Counted from the first letter of the stretch, positions 22,195 through 31,647 are shown. The stretch: 38,343 nt of DNA from Bacteroidales bacterium (GCA_016280915.1 JAEEHQ010000125.1:1-38343); one strand, 5' to 3'. The notes: generated from the letters alone by a model not told the origin. A program made the numbers and translations.

Positions 22195-22226
22195 TTTCTG
22201 AATATAAAATAAAATTACTATATTTG
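22195..22226 (+). promoter_or_regulatory. Promoter of the forward outer-membrane barrel gene
   Basis: TTTC (22195-22198, one mismatch), a 20-bp spacer, TATATTTG (22219-22226, exact). The predicted leader is only 12-18 nt. It lies back to back with the divergent porin promoter, so the two outer-membrane genes share a control region of about 110 bp. Confidence 0.6.
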
Positions 22227-22244
22227 TATTTCAAAATAAAAAAA

Positions 22245-23000
22245 ATGACTATGAGTAAACGTAACTATTTCAAAGGATTATGTGTGGCCATTGCCATGGT
22301 TTTTGCTGGCTTTGGTTCACAGGCTCAGGAACTTGAGTTCTCTGGCTATTTCAACGGTTTCCTACCCGTTGCAGAATTCAACAATGCGGTAGACCTGATG
22401 CCCTATGGACAATTCACTCCCATCAATCGTACCAATATTGCCAATGGTGCCTCCGCCGGCATCGGTGCCTCGCTCCGCGTGGGCATGTGGCTTGATGTCG
22501 GAGCCAACCATTGGCTCCTGCCCTATGTCGAGGGCAGCTTCCTCTGGAATTCCACCAAGGCCAAGTATCGCGACATCTATGACAACAACCCCCTCAACGA
22601 CTCCCTCCAGGCCCTCCCCAAAGTTCCCAACTATTTCAATATCCCCCTGCAGGTGGGTTTGAAATATCGCTACGACCTCACCGACATCATCCGCCCCTTT
22701 GCTGAAGCCAGCCTTGGCTACGACGTGATGATTATCGCAGGCAACGGCTACAAGGGTGTCCCCCATAACGGCAGCGAAAATTTCATGCACTACTCTTACA
22801 AAATCAATGGTGCCCTCTCTTGGACTTTTGGTGCCGGTACCTATCTGGGCGAAAACGTCACCGTGGGCCTCTATTACATTGACCTTGGCAAACACCGCAT
22901 CGAGTATACCTCACGTTCCTACAGCGGAAACGAAGCCAGCTACTCTGTTGAGCAACGCCACCTTGGCGAACTTGCCCTGCGCATCGGCTTCCATTTCTAA
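22245..23000 (+). CDS. Outer-membrane beta-barrel protein, unknown function
   Basis: A protein of 251 residues (or 249 if the second ATG at 22251 is used). Signal peptide MTMSKRNYFKGLCVAIAMVF...GSQAQ is followed by about 220 residues of alternating strands with turns rich in Asn and Gly: LEFSGYFNGFLPVAEFN, AGIGASLRVGMWLDVGANHW, YFNIPLQVGLKYRYDLT, RPFAEASLGYDVMIIAG, and the terminal GELALRIGFHF, ending in Phe as barrels do. It belongs to the generic OmpA/OmpW-like 8-10-stranded barrel class. No ligand can be assigned. Its own promoter and a strong terminator bracket it, so it is a single-gene transcript divergent from the porin/transporter genes. Confidence 0.8.
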   Translation: MTMSKRNYFKGLCVAIAMVFAGFGSQAQELEFSGYFNGFLPVAEFNNAVDLMPYGQFTPINRTNIANGASAGIGASLRVGMWLDVGANHWLLPYVEGSFLWNSTKAKYRDIYDNNPLNDSLQALPKVPNYFNIPLQVGLKYRYDLTDIIRPFAEASLGYDVMIIAGNGYKGVPHNGSENFMHYSYKINGALSWTFGAGTYLGENVTVGLYYIDLGKHRIEYTSRSYSGNEASYSVEQRHLGELALRIGFHF

Positions 23001-23030
23001 AAATGAATGTGTTTCATGATTGAATATCTG

Positions 23031-23057
23031 GGTCCCACGGTGGTGGGACCTTTTTTT
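23031..23057 (+). terminator. Intrinsic terminator of the barrel gene
   Basis: GGTCCCAC, loop GGTG, GTGGGACC form a perfect 8-bp stem, followed by TTTTTTT. It lies 30 nt after the stop codon. Confidence 0.92.
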
Positions 23058-23080
23058 GTTTAGACTTTACGAGACGCAAC

Positions 23081-23122
23081 AAAAAAAGAACCATGGATGG
23101 TTTTGCTCCCATTCATGGCTCT
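23081..23122 (-). terminator. Intrinsic terminator of serS
   Basis: On the reverse strand, AGAGCCATGAATGGG and the opposing ACCATCCATGGTTCT arm pair with a few wobbles around a 7-nt loop, followed by TTTTTTT (23087-23081). It lies about 46 nt after the serS stop and 24 bp from the convergent terminator. Confidence 0.75.
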
Positions 23123-23168
23123 TTGTTATTGGTAGAGACGGCCACAAGCATGACCGACAAATACGCAC

Positions 23169-24443
23169 TTAGTCAATCTTATCGAAATGCAAGTAAGGAT
23201 GCAGGCACGCTGGCATCAAAATGCCGTCGGGGGTCTGGTTATTCTCCAGCAGGGCGGCCACGATGCGGGGCAGAGCCAAGGCACTTCCGTTGAGGGTATG
23301 TGCCAACTTCATCTTGCCATCGCTGTCTTTGAAGCGAAGCTTCATGCGGTTGGCTTGGAAAGTCTCAAAATTGGAAACCGAGGAAACCTCTAACCATCTC
23401 TTTTGTGCGGCACTCCACACCTCAAAATCGAAAGTCATGGCCGAAGTGAAGCTGATGTCGCCTCCACACAGCTTTAGTATATGGTACGGAAGTCCCAATT
23501 TGTCGAGCAGGCCACCGACATGTTTTTTCATCTCCTCAAGGGTGTCATAGGAACGGTCGGGATGTTCAACAACCACAATCTCCACCTTGCTGAACTCATG
23601 CAGGCGGTTCAAGCCACGCACATCTTTGCCGTAACTGCCTGCCTCGCGACGGAAACACTCCGAGTAGCCCACATGCTTGATGGGGAAACGGTCGGCACTC
23701 ACGATGGTGTTGCGATAGATATTGGTGATGGGCACCTCAGCAGTAGGTATCATGTAGAAACCATCCAGAGGCACGGCATACATCTGGCCCTCCTTGTCGG
23801 GCAACTGACCGGTGCCTAAGCCACTGGCCTCGTTGACCATCAGCGGAGGCATAATCTCAACATAGCCAGCCTTGACAGCCTCATCAAGGAAGAAATCGAT
23901 GAGAGCACGCTGAAGACGGGCCCCTTTTCCCTTATAGACAGGAAAACCAGCACCCGTAATCTTATTGCCAAGCTCAAAATCCACGATGTCGTATTTGGCA
24001 CAGAGGTCCCAATGGGGCAACGCATCTTCAGGCAACTGTGGCTTAATGCCAAACTCTGCCACCACAACATTGTCAGCCTCGCTCTTGCCTTTAGGCACGG
24101 TGATATGGGGCGCATTTGGCAGCGAAATTAGTTTAGCGTTCAGCTCGGCCTCGATGGCGGTTTGCTCCTCCATCAGCTCCTTTTCCTGAGCCTTCAGGTC
24201 GGTGGTTTGGGCCTTCTTTGCCTCAGCCTCCTCGCGTTTGCCCTGTTTGAAGAGCATGCCAATCTCCTTTGCCAAGGCATTCTGTTCAGCCTTCACCGAG
24301 TCGGAACGCTGCTGCAGGTTGCGACGCTTTTCGTCCAGCGCGATAATTTCCTGAATGCGTTCCTCCACATTTTCAACATTCTTAATCTTGAGGCGTTCGA
24401 TAATTTCTTCTGTATGTTCCTTAATATATTGTAGTTGCAACAT
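23169..24443 (-). CDS. serS: Seryl-tRNA synthetase
   Basis: A 424-residue class II aminoacyl-tRNA synthetase that charges tRNA-Ser. Residues 1-105 form the long antiparallel coiled-coil arm (NLQQRSDSVKAEQNALAKEI, KREEAEAKKAQTTDLKAQEK) that grips the tRNA long variable arm. Catalytic domain: motif 1 near ALIDFFLDEAVKAGYVEIMPP, the serine site TAEVPITN, motif 2 around ECFRREAGSYGKDVRGLNRLHEF, and motif 3 TLNGSALALPRIVAALLENN. Length and order are normal. Stand-alone gene with its own promoter and terminator. The usual start MLQLQYIKEH is used. Confidence 0.98.
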   Translation of the reverse strand: MLQLQYIKEHTEEIIERLKIKNVENVEERIQEIIALDEKRRNLQQRSDSVKAEQNALAKEIGMLFKQGKREEAEAKKAQTTDLKAQEKELMEEQTAIEAELNAKLISLPNAPHITVPKGKSEADNVVVAEFGIKPQLPEDALPHWDLCAKYDIVDFELGNKITGAGFPVYKGKGARLQRALIDFFLDEAVKAGYVEIMPPLMVNEASGLGTGQLPDKEGQMYAVPLDGFYMIPTAEVPITNIYRNTIVSADRFPIKHVGYSECFRREAGSYGKDVRGLNRLHEFSKVEIVVVEHPDRSYDTLEEMKKHVGGLLDKLGLPYHILKLCGGDISFTSAMTFDFEVWSAAQKRWLEVSSVSNFETFQANRMKLRFKDSDGKMKLAHTLNGSALALPRIVAALLENNQTPDGILMPACLHPYLHFDKID

Positions 24444-24466
24444 AATAAATTGTTTTTATTAGCCAA

Positions 24467-24498
24467 CAAAAATACATTTTTTTTCCGACATACTGAAA
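24467..24498 (-). promoter_or_regulatory. Promoter of serS
   Basis: On the reverse strand, TTTC (24498-24495, one mismatch), a 20-bp spacer and TATTTTTG (24474-24467, exact). The leader is about 17 nt. Confidence 0.6.
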
Positions 24499-25057
24499 AG
24501 AAACCCCAAAAATAATCACGACAGATTTCGGTCAGACAGATAATCCAGATATCTATAATGAGAAAAACATACTCCCCCCTTAAGCGCTAGAAAAGTTGTG
24601 GTTTTTCCTCTATTTATATTAGATTTAATTTAGATTTTGTTTATTTTTAGATTCTATTTAGATTAACTTTAATAATATAAATATAGTCAAATAGTAATGT
24701 AAACCTAATCTAATAGGAGAAGTTACCATTAAGGAAGAGTGGAGTTACACACGAAAAACTGCATCGGGGGTGAATGCAAATGTGGAACAATCGTCAACAA
24801 AGTGTTGTTGTTTCTACAGCAGATAGTAGGCGAACTTGAATCTATATTATTGAGTATTTGATATTTATTTCTCAGAATCGTTTCTAATCATTCTGAGTAA
24901 TTGACACTCTTTTATTCAGTTGCTTGTATTGGATTCATGATTGTGCTTAAAAATTTGGCTGGAGGCAAAATATTTTAGTGGAGATGGCGTTATTATAAAT
25001 TAATCGTGCGTGAAGGGAGCGGACGCGGAGGCCTCTCCTGAATGGCCAACAGAAAAG
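24499..25057. other. AT-rich intergenic region ahead of the tamB-like gene
   Basis: About 560 bases with no supported gene. Features seen: four AGATT direct repeats at 24621, 24632, 24649 and 24660 (spacings 11, 17, 11) within a TTAGATTTAATTTAGATT-type AT-rich block; no exact TAnnTTTG promoter in the last 150 bp before the ATG at 25058. The window's composition is clearly more AT-rich here than in flanking genes. The tamB promoter should lie in this stretch but I cannot place it. Confidence 0.5.
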
Positions 25058-28000
25058 ATGCAGAAAACTAAATCTAACAATACTAACAATAAAGTAGGGA
25101 GAACTATCGGGAAGGTCTTCTTGTATCTCTTCTTGGCTCTCTACCTACTTGTTGCGCTACTCAATACCACTATCGTTCAGTCCACCTTGGGGGCTGCTGC
25201 AGGCAGCTATTTCAGCAAGGAATGGGGAGGAAAAGTGCGCATCGGAGCCCTGCATGCCAATCCTTTCAGCCACCTTATCTTAGACAAGATAGAACTCATC
25301 TCACCCACCAACGACACCCTCTACTACGGCGACCGAATTACCTGTCGGTTCAAGCGGTTCCCTCTCAATGGCAACCACCTAAAAATAGACCGTGTGGCGA
25401 TACGCAACGGCCGCTACCACTTCGAGTCCATCAAATATCCCGATGGAAAGATGGGCACCAACCTCGATTTTATCATCAATTATTTTGCCGAAGGTGCCGA
25501 GCCCACCCCACCCAGCGACAGCCATTTCATTGTGGAAGTGGGTGAGGTACGGCTACGCAATGTCGATTACCTGCAAGACCTGCCAGAGCCTGCCAACATG
25601 GTCACCTATCCCAATGGGGTGAGTATTCCACACATGCGATTCTACGGCACCACGGGTCATTTCCGTCATGTGCGGGTAGACAACGACAGTATCACCTGCC
25701 GCATCGTCAGTTTCAGCACCACAGAAGCCTCGGGACAGCATGTCGTAGACCTTTCGGCCGACATCGAAGTGTCGCCACATGTCATCAGAGCCACCAATTT
25801 AGACTTGCAGACCGACAACAGCCGAATCTTTGCCGATGCCGAGTTGTCCTACCACGGCTGGGAGGAGATGGCAGACTACTGCAACACCGTCAAACACACC
25901 CTAACCTTGAAGGATGGTACCGACGTGAACCTCTGCGATGCCGCCTATTGGGCTCCCACCCTGTGGGGCATTAACGCCCAAGTCACGGCCATAGGCCAAG
26001 CCTACGGCACCATTGCCGACTTGCACACCGTAAACATGGCCGTCACCTTCGGCCAAAGCAGCTATGCTCTAGTCAACGGCACCGTGAAGGGACTGCCCGA
26101 CATTGGCAAGACCACCTTCGACGTGTTGGTTAACCGCGTCCACACCAACTACGAAGACCTTGCCTCAATTCAACACCCCGAGCCCATCAAAATGATTATG
26201 CCTGAGCTGATACAGAAAATGGCAGTTATAGACATTGATGCCCAGTTTACCGGAGGTGCCAGAGACTGTCAGGCCTTTGTGAATCTCAATTCGATGATTG
26301 GCGACTTAGAGGCGCAGGCCTCGATACGCTACGACTCTACGTTGCGCGACTACGTTTACATGGGTAGCCTCGACTCCCGCACCATAGGCTTGCGCTCGCT
26401 GCTCCCCAACGAATGGGTGTCACGCACGGGATTTCACATCACCTTCCAAGGCACCAGCTTGGACCCCAAAAAGATGGATGCCTCGCTGGAAGGTCGCCTC
26501 TATGACACCCACTTCAGAGGCAATAACATCAAGCGCACTACCATCTCGGCCGACATAGCCCAACAGCTTGCCAGCACCGACATCGTAATAGAGGATACGC
26601 TGATAGGGCTGGACTTAGAAGCCAGCGTGAATATGGCCAACCTGACAGCCACAGCCGACCTTTTCTTAGACCAAGTACATCTGACCAAACTGAAACTGAT
26701 AACTTCAGATAGCAACATGCTGCTCAGCACCCACCTCAAAGCCAATGTGACTGGAAAGAACTTAGACGACCTCTCGGGTTCAATGGTACTGCGCGACACA
26801 CGCTTGACATTGGACAACAGGGAGATTGGCATGGACAACCTTGACCTAACGGTGGTGAATGTTCAAGGCAAGAAAGACTTTGTGCTTAATAGCGACTGGG
26901 CCTCAATGAGACTGAACGGCTATTTCAAATACGAAGACCTACCGCTGGTGGTGAGAGACTTCAGCGACCGATATCTGCCCATTTACTTCAACCCCTACAA
27001 GCATGCCGACTCGGCCGATCTGTCACCACTATACAAAGACAATTTCGACTTCGACATCTTTTGGAACGACCTCGACAACTCATTCCAAAAGGTCATTCCT
27101 GGTATTACGATAGCCGCAGGCACCTCCTGCCACGGCAGCTACAACTATGGAGAGGTGCTGAAGACGGTCTTCCGCTCGGACTATGTGGCGTTCAACAACA
27201 TCAGGGTTGAGGACATCGGCTTCAACAGCAATACCGTTGGTGAAAACTACCAACTCAACTTACGTGCTGGCAGCTTCATGGTGGGTGAGATGGCCTTGAC
27301 CAACAATATCAATATCCGAACCAACCTCAGCACCACCATCAGCACCCTGGGGCTGCAATGGAACGACAACAACTCCAACCTTCTGAACCAAGGCGATCTG
27401 GAGTTTTTTCTCAACAGCTCCACCACCGACAACAAGCTGATGATAACCAAACCCACTTTCTATGCTGGCGGCGAGCGGTGGACGCTGGTATGTCCCGATG
27501 GTGTCAAAATGAATAGTGAGCGGCTGCTGGTGGACAACCTTAGAGTCTACGGCCTCGGACAGTCGGTTGCAGTCAATGCCATGATACAGGGAAAAGAAAC
27601 AGATCTGGTGAAAGCCACTTTCAACAACTTTATCTTGGACCATTTAGACAGCATATTCATACCTAGCCACTTAATTGCATTAAACGGAAGACTGAGTGGC
27701 AATTTTAACGTCAGGGGGCTGAACAGCAAGCCTTATTTTGATGCCGACCTTATCGTGGACGACTGCGTGGTGAACGGACAGGAAGCCGGCCAAGTGAGCA
27801 TTAATTCTAACTACGCCGCCACCGAAAAGAAAATCCATGTAGACCTGCAGGCTGAGCATTTCAGAGATGGTGAATTTCACTATCCCATCGAGGTGCATGG
27901 CGCGGTTTCCATGGCCACTCAAGACCCCAATTTAGACTTTGACCTGGGCATAGAAAATGTTGCCTTGCAGACCATCCGTCCTTTTGTGAAAAACTTCTCT

Positions 28001-29527
28001 TCCAACATCGACGGCAACCTTGACGGGGACTTGATAGTGAAAGGGACCTTCTCCCACCCCATGGTAAACGGCACCCTAACCATCAACGACGGCCTACTGG
28101 AGCTCACCTCCACAGGAGTCACCTATTTATTCAACAACGAGGTCAACATCGTCAACGACTCCTTGCTTCTCAAGAATTTTTTAATCCACGATCGACTTTC
28201 CAACACTCTAACCGCCAACGGCAACATAGCCCTGAGCGATGGCAAATTTATATTAGACCTCGGTGTCAACACCCCGAAGTTGTTGGTGATAGACAAAGAG
28301 ATGAGCGACCTCAACAGCTTCTACGGCAATGTGCTGGCCTCGGCCAACGGGCGCATCACAGGTCCTATCGACAACATCAACATCACGGCCACCGCCTCCA
28401 CCATCAACGGTAGCGAATTGTACGTGCCCATCGACAACTCACTCCAGGTGTCGGAGAACAGTCAATTCATCACCTTTATCTCCAACAATCCCACCCAACG
28501 CATTACCCCCACCACCACAGCCAAAGCAAGCAACACCAACTTCGACCTGCTGCTCAACCTGACCGTTACGCCAGGCATGAGCCTATTTTTGCCGATGGAC
28601 TTTGACCAATTGGGCGTGAACGTCAACGCGGTGGGTCAAGGCGACATTCAGATTAGCATTCACAACAACAATCCACCCAACATCTTGGGAGACTACGAAT
28701 TCACCTCGGGTAACTTCAAACTTTCACTCATGCAGTTGGTGAGCAAGAACTTCAACATCGAAGAGGGTAGCACAATCAACTTCCCTGGCAACATCGACGA
28801 CGCTCGTTTCAACCTGAACGCTGTCTACAATCTACGCACCAACTTGGCATCGCTGATGAACAACTCGGTCTCCACCATCACCAACGACTCCTACGTGCAA
28901 GTGCAGGACGTCATTACCCTTTCTGGCACCTTGCAGGACCCCTCCATCAAATTCGACATCCGGCTTCCCAACGCCGAGCAGAGTGTCTCGGAGCAGGTAT
29001 TCTCTTATATTGACAAAAACAACGAACTGGAGATGCTCAACCAGTCCATCTCGCTGTTGCTGCTGGGTTCTTTCTCCTCGGTAGGGGCCAGCAATGATGC
29101 CGACGAGGGCGGTTTCAACAGCATTAGTATGATTACCAATACTGCCGGCAGCCTCCTCTCCAGCATGATTAAGTTTGTGGACGTGGACATCAAGTACCAG
29201 GCCGCCACCACCAACCAGCAGAGTCAACTTGACGTGGGCATCAGCAAGCGTTGGAACAACCTCTACTTCGAGTCCACCTTTGGCTATAGCAACAACGAGT
29301 TGGAACTGGAGCAGAACAGCACCTTAGTGGGCGACGTGGAGATAGGTTACAAATTCAATCCCTACTTTGACTTCTACGGATTCCACCGCACCAATACCAG
29401 CTACTATACCCGTACTGAGCTTCCCTACAAGCAAGGATTGGGCGTGAAATTATCCAAAGACTTTGACTCCTTTTACGACCTATTTCCCTGGTTGAGGAAG
29501 CGAAAGAAGACCCTTTTCATAAAATGA
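25058..29527 (+). CDS. TamB-like envelope translocation/assembly protein
   Basis: A 1489-residue AsmA/TamB-superfamily protein thought to bridge the periplasm and move lipids or help outer-membrane protein assembly. N-terminal membrane anchor at about residues 17-38 (IGKVFLYLFLALYLLVALLN). The rest is repeated beta-rich segments with Asn/Asp/Thr-rich strands, consistent with a beta-helical groove; GKVRIGALHANPFSHLILDKIELISP is a typical early TamB strand. The C-terminal DUF490/TamB domain (about 1100-1470) includes SGTLQDPSIKFDIRLPNAEQ, NQSISLLLLGSFSS and SQLDVGISKRWNNLYFEST. Start: ATG at 25058, just before the anchor; a GTG 16 codons upstream is less likely. Its stop overlaps the LytTR gene by ATGA. 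Confidence 0.88.
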   Translation: MQKTKSNNTNNKVGRTIGKVFLYLFLALYLLVALLNTTIVQSTLGAAAGSYFSKEWGGKVRIGALHANPFSHLILDKIELISPTNDTLYYGDRITCRFKRFPLNGNHLKIDRVAIRNGRYHFESIKYPDGKMGTNLDFIINYFAEGAEPTPPSDSHFIVEVGEVRLRNVDYLQDLPEPANMVTYPNGVSIPHMRFYGTTGHFRHVRVDNDSITCRIVSFSTTEASGQHVVDLSADIEVSPHVIRATNLDLQTDNSRIFADAELSYHGWEEMADYCNTVKHTLTLKDGTDVNLCDAAYWAPTLWGINAQVTAIGQAYGTIADLHTVNMAVTFGQSSYALVNGTVKGLPDIGKTTFDVLVNRVHTNYEDLASIQHPEPIKMIMPELIQKMAVIDIDAQFTGGARDCQAFVNLNSMIGDLEAQASIRYDSTLRDYVYMGSLDSRTIGLRSLLPNEWVSRTGFHITFQGTSLDPKKMDASLEGRLYDTHFRGNNIKRTTISADIAQQLASTDIVIEDTLIGLDLEASVNMANLTATADLFLDQVHLTKLKLITSDSNMLLSTHLKANVTGKNLDDLSGSMVLRDTRLTLDNREIGMDNLDLTVVNVQGKKDFVLNSDWASMRLNGYFKYEDLPLVVRDFSDRYLPIYFNPYKHADSADLSPLYKDNFDFDIFWNDLDNSFQKVIPGITIAAGTSCHGSYNYGEVLKTVFRSDYVAFNNIRVEDIGFNSNTVGENYQLNLRAGSFMVGEMALTNNINIRTNLSTTISTLGLQWNDNNSNLLNQGDLEFFLNSSTTDNKLMITKPTFYAGGERWTLVCPDGVKMNSERLLVDNLRVYGLGQSVAVNAMIQGKETDLVKATFNNFILDHLDSIFIPSHLIALNGRLSGNFNVRGLNSKPYFDADLIVDDCVVNGQEAGQVSINSNYAATEKKIHVDLQAEHFRDGEFHYPIEVHGAVSMATQDPNLDFDLGIENVALQTIRPFVKNFSSNIDGNLDGDLIVKGTFSHPMVNGTLTINDGLLELTSTGVTYLFNNEVNIVNDSLLLKNFLIHDRLSNTLTANGNIALSDGKFILDLGVNTPKLLVIDKEMSDLNSFYGNVLASANGRITGPIDNINITATASTINGSELYVPIDNSLQVSENSQFITFISNNPTQRITPTTTAKASNTNFDLLLNLTVTPGMSLFLPMDFDQLGVNVNAVGQGDIQISIHNNNPPNILGDYEFTSGNFKLSLMQLVSKNFNIEEGSTINFPGNIDDARFNLNAVYNLRTNLASLMNNSVSTITNDSYVQVQDVITLSGTLQDPSIKFDIRLPNAEQSVSEQVFSYIDKNNELEMLNQSISLLLLGSFSSVGASNDADEGGFNSISMITNTAGSLLSSMIKFVDVDIKYQAATTNQQSQLDVGISKRWNNLYFESTFGYSNNELELEQNSTLVGDVEIGYKFNPYFDFYGFHRTNTSYYTRTELPYKQGLGVKLSKDFDSFYDLFPWLRKRKKTLFIK

Positions 29528-30369
29528 GAATTAGCGAACTATACTACCAATTCAAACCCAATCTGGTTTTCTGCCTGGCCCTGCCGGTGTATGTCATTCT
29601 GTTTGTCACCATTTTTAGTCCATCTCTTAGCTTTTACGATGGCTGGAGCCAGGGCTGGGACAACAGCGCGAGCCTTTGTTTACCCATCATGGCAGCCATT
29701 GAACTGGTGACCGTGCTGCTCAGCCGTTGCATCCTTTGTTTCGTTCCTTTCTCCCATACGCTCAGCAAAACCGAATACTTCATCTGGATGCTGTTTGAGA
29801 TGATTATCACCAGTCTCTTTTTAGACCTTTTCCTCTCCATTCTACTCCACCGGCCCTATTTCGACCTGCTGCCCAGCGCCATGCTTTCATACCTTTGTCT
29901 CAACGCCATTCCTTATGTCATTTTCCTCATGGCCATGATATTGAAAGACCTGTCGATTCAGCTTTCCGAAGTAGAACATCAGCTCGTTGAAATACGCAAA
30001 GGGGTAGAGCGCAACGATGCCGGTATGATTCGTTTCAACGATGAGAAAGGAAACACCAAGCTGGTGGTAAGTGTCGACAGGGTGGTCTCGCTCGAGTCGG
30101 CGGGAAACTATGTGAACATCCTCTATGACGATGGCGGCAAGCTCATCCGCTACAGCCTTCGCAACACGCTGAAAGGCGTAGAGAAAATGTGCAGCAGCAA
30201 CGGACTGGTCCGCTGCCACCGCTCTTATTTGGTCAACCTTAGTAAAATCAAGATAATCCGCCGCACCTCAGAGGGCGTATATGCCGAAATGGACGTACCC
30301 AACGCCAACAACATACCCGTCTCAAAGACCTACGCGCCCGAATTGCTCCGACTCTTCTCTGAAAGTTAG
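29524..30369 (+). CDS. Membrane-bound LytTR-family transcriptional regulator
   Basis: A 281-residue regulator with four predicted helices in residues 15-150 (LVFCLALPVYVILFVTIF; SLCLPIMAAIELVTVLLS; IWMLFEMIITSLFLDLFL; AMLSYLCLNAIPYVIFLMAM) and a C-terminal LytTR DNA-binding domain from about residue 180 (KLVVSVDRVVSLESAGNYVNI, LRNTLKGVEKM, RCHRSYLVNLSKIKII, IPVSKTYAPELLRLF). Bacteroidetes have many such histidine-kinase-free membrane LytTR proteins, which presumably sense a membrane or periplasmic signal directly. It begins inside the last codons of the tamB-like gene (4-nt ATGA overlap), so they are translationally coupled. Its targets are unknown. The exported glycosidase gene follows 32 nt later. 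Confidence 0.9.
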   Translation: MRISELYYQFKPNLVFCLALPVYVILFVTIFSPSLSFYDGWSQGWDNSASLCLPIMAAIELVTVLLSRCILCFVPFSHTLSKTEYFIWMLFEMIITSLFLDLFLSILLHRPYFDLLPSAMLSYLCLNAIPYVIFLMAMILKDLSIQLSEVEHQLVEIRKGVERNDAGMIRFNDEKGNTKLVVSVDRVVSLESAGNYVNILYDDGGKLIRYSLRNTLKGVEKMCSSNGLVRCHRSYLVNLSKIKIIRRTSEGVYAEMDVPNANNIPVSKTYAPELLRLFSES

Positions 30370-30401
30370 CATCGCTCCCCCTCCCATCCAACATCCACAA
30401 A

Positions 30402-31286
30402 ATGAAGAAAGCACTTATACCTTTTATACTGATACTGGTAGCCCTAACTGCCAACGCCCAATCCACCCATCGCAACTATGAGGCCGACTCCATTGCCTTT
30501 GTCAACGCAATGTGGCAAACCGACAGCATGGATGGTTTTATCTACCGCCACTATCATTTCCAACAGCAGCAGGTCTTTAACTCAAACCAATACATCTGCG
30601 TTATCGAAATTCCAAGAGGGTCCACCTCCCGCTTGGCGTTTGTTTCCGACACCCTGCTTACCCGCGTGTCGGAGTTTGCCAATCGGAGCAACGCTCTTGC
30701 AGGCATAAATGGTTCCTTCTTCAACATGTCCACCGGAGTGCCTGTCTGCTACCTCAAAATCAAAGGTCATAAATTAGGCGACAACGAACCCAACAAAAGA
30801 GACTCCACCCAACGAAAATACTACCAGAATGCCGCCATCCGGCTGTTGCCCAGCGGGCGGCCCAGATTCAATATTCCCGACAGCAACCGTCTGTCCGAAT
30901 ATCAGATGCCGGACAGCAATGTGATGACTACCGGTCCAATGCTTATTTATCGTGGCGAAGTGGTTCCACAGCGCACAGACCTACGTTTTGTCTACGGTCG
31001 ACACAACCGTACCGCTATCGGCCTCAAGCAAGACGGCACCATCGTGCTGGTGGTTGTTGACGGTCGCCACCGTCGACAAAGCGAAGGACTCTCCATTCCA
31101 GAACTCACCCGTGTCATGAAGTGGTTGGGCTGTCGCGAGGCCGCCAACCTCGACGGGGGTGGTTCCAGTTGCATGTATGTCAAAGGTATGGGCGAGGACG
31201 GTGTGGTCAACCACCCCTCCGACAATGGCCGTTTCGATTCCCACGGCCAACGTCGTGTGGCCAATGCCATTATGGTCGTCAAATAA
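30402..31286 (+). CDS. Exported phosphodiester glycosidase (NAGPA domain)
   Basis: A 294-residue protein with signal peptide (MKKALIPFILILVALTANAQ) and a phosphodiester glycosidase domain, the fold of the human uncovering enzyme NAGPA, which removes GlcNAc from GlcNAc-phosphate-mannose diesters. Signatures: ALAGINGSFFNM, VMTTGPMLIYRGE, RHNRTAIGLKQDGTIVLVVVDGR, and EAANLDGGGSSCMYVKG near the C-terminus (NLDGGGSS). In bacteria such proteins are thought to act on cell-envelope polymers or 1-phosphodiester sugars. It follows the LytTR gene by 32 nt and completes the tamB-like/LytTR/glycosidase transcript, consistent with an envelope role. Confidence 0.9.
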   Translation: MKKALIPFILILVALTANAQSTHRNYEADSIAFVNAMWQTDSMDGFIYRHYHFQQQQVFNSNQYICVIEIPRGSTSRLAFVSDTLLTRVSEFANRSNALAGINGSFFNMSTGVPVCYLKIKGHKLGDNEPNKRDSTQRKYYQNAAIRLLPSGRPRFNIPDSNRLSEYQMPDSNVMTTGPMLIYRGEVVPQRTDLRFVYGRHNRTAIGLKQDGTIVLVVVDGRHRRQSEGLSIPELTRVMKWLGCREAANLDGGGSSCMYVKGMGEDGVVNHPSDNGRFDSHGQRRVANAIMVVK

Positions 31287-31325
31287 ACTATCATTCATAG
31301 GGCTGGGTTCAGAGCATCTGCCCGC

Positions 31326-31368
31326 CAAAAAAAGATAGCCGACAATCCAGTTGGATCGCCGGCCATCT
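31326..31368 (-). terminator. Terminator of the mannosidase/lipoprotein operon
   Basis: On the reverse strand, AGATGGCCGGCGATCC pairs with GGATTGTCGGCTATCT around a 4-nt loop (AACT), with three G-U wobbles, followed by TTTTTTT (31333-31327). Pairing is better on the reverse transcript than on the forward one (A-C mismatches), so it serves the reverse genes. Confidence 0.85.
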
Positions 31369-31387
31369 TATCCATAGCCATTAACCT

Positions 31388-31621
31388 TTATTTCTTTTTT
31401 CCAACAGCTATGTCGTCAGGATTGAGGATGGGGTCTTCCATCTCGTTGCAAAGGACGGTGGGTGTGTTAAGGTCTCCACAGGGAGTCCCCACGTATGTGC
31501 TATAGGTTACCGGCCCCGTCCAACGATCGCTATGACGCTCGTAGCAACGGCACGACTTGGTATTGCAGGAAGCCATCGCAAAGGTCCCGGCAATGAGTAG
31601 TAAAAAAGCCAACTTTTTCAT
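31388..31621 (-). CDS. Small Cys-rich lipoprotein
   Basis: A 77-residue protein, not recognised. Signal with lipobox FAMASC gives a mature N-terminal lipid-Cys at residue 19. The mature region has five further residues of interest, NTKSCRCYERH (two Cys), TPCGDL and VLCNEMED, then a Lys-rich end (VGKKK). It starts 26 nt after the GH92 stop and precedes the operon terminator, so it is probably transcribed with the ROK and GH92 genes. The even pattern of Cys suggests disulfides in the periplasm. Function unknown. Confidence 0.7.
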   Translation of the reverse strand: MKKLAFLLLIAGTFAMASCNTKSCRCYERHSDRWTGPVTYSTYVGTPCGDLNTPTVLCNEMEDPILNPDDIAVGKKK

Positions 31622-31647
31622 AACAAAATAAATATGTATACAATATT

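Noticed and set aside
25010..25057. GTG-initiated extension of the TamB-like protein
   Set aside because: The extra 16 residues (acidic, Pro-rich) precede a membrane anchor that normally lies near the N-terminus; the ATG at 25058 fits better.
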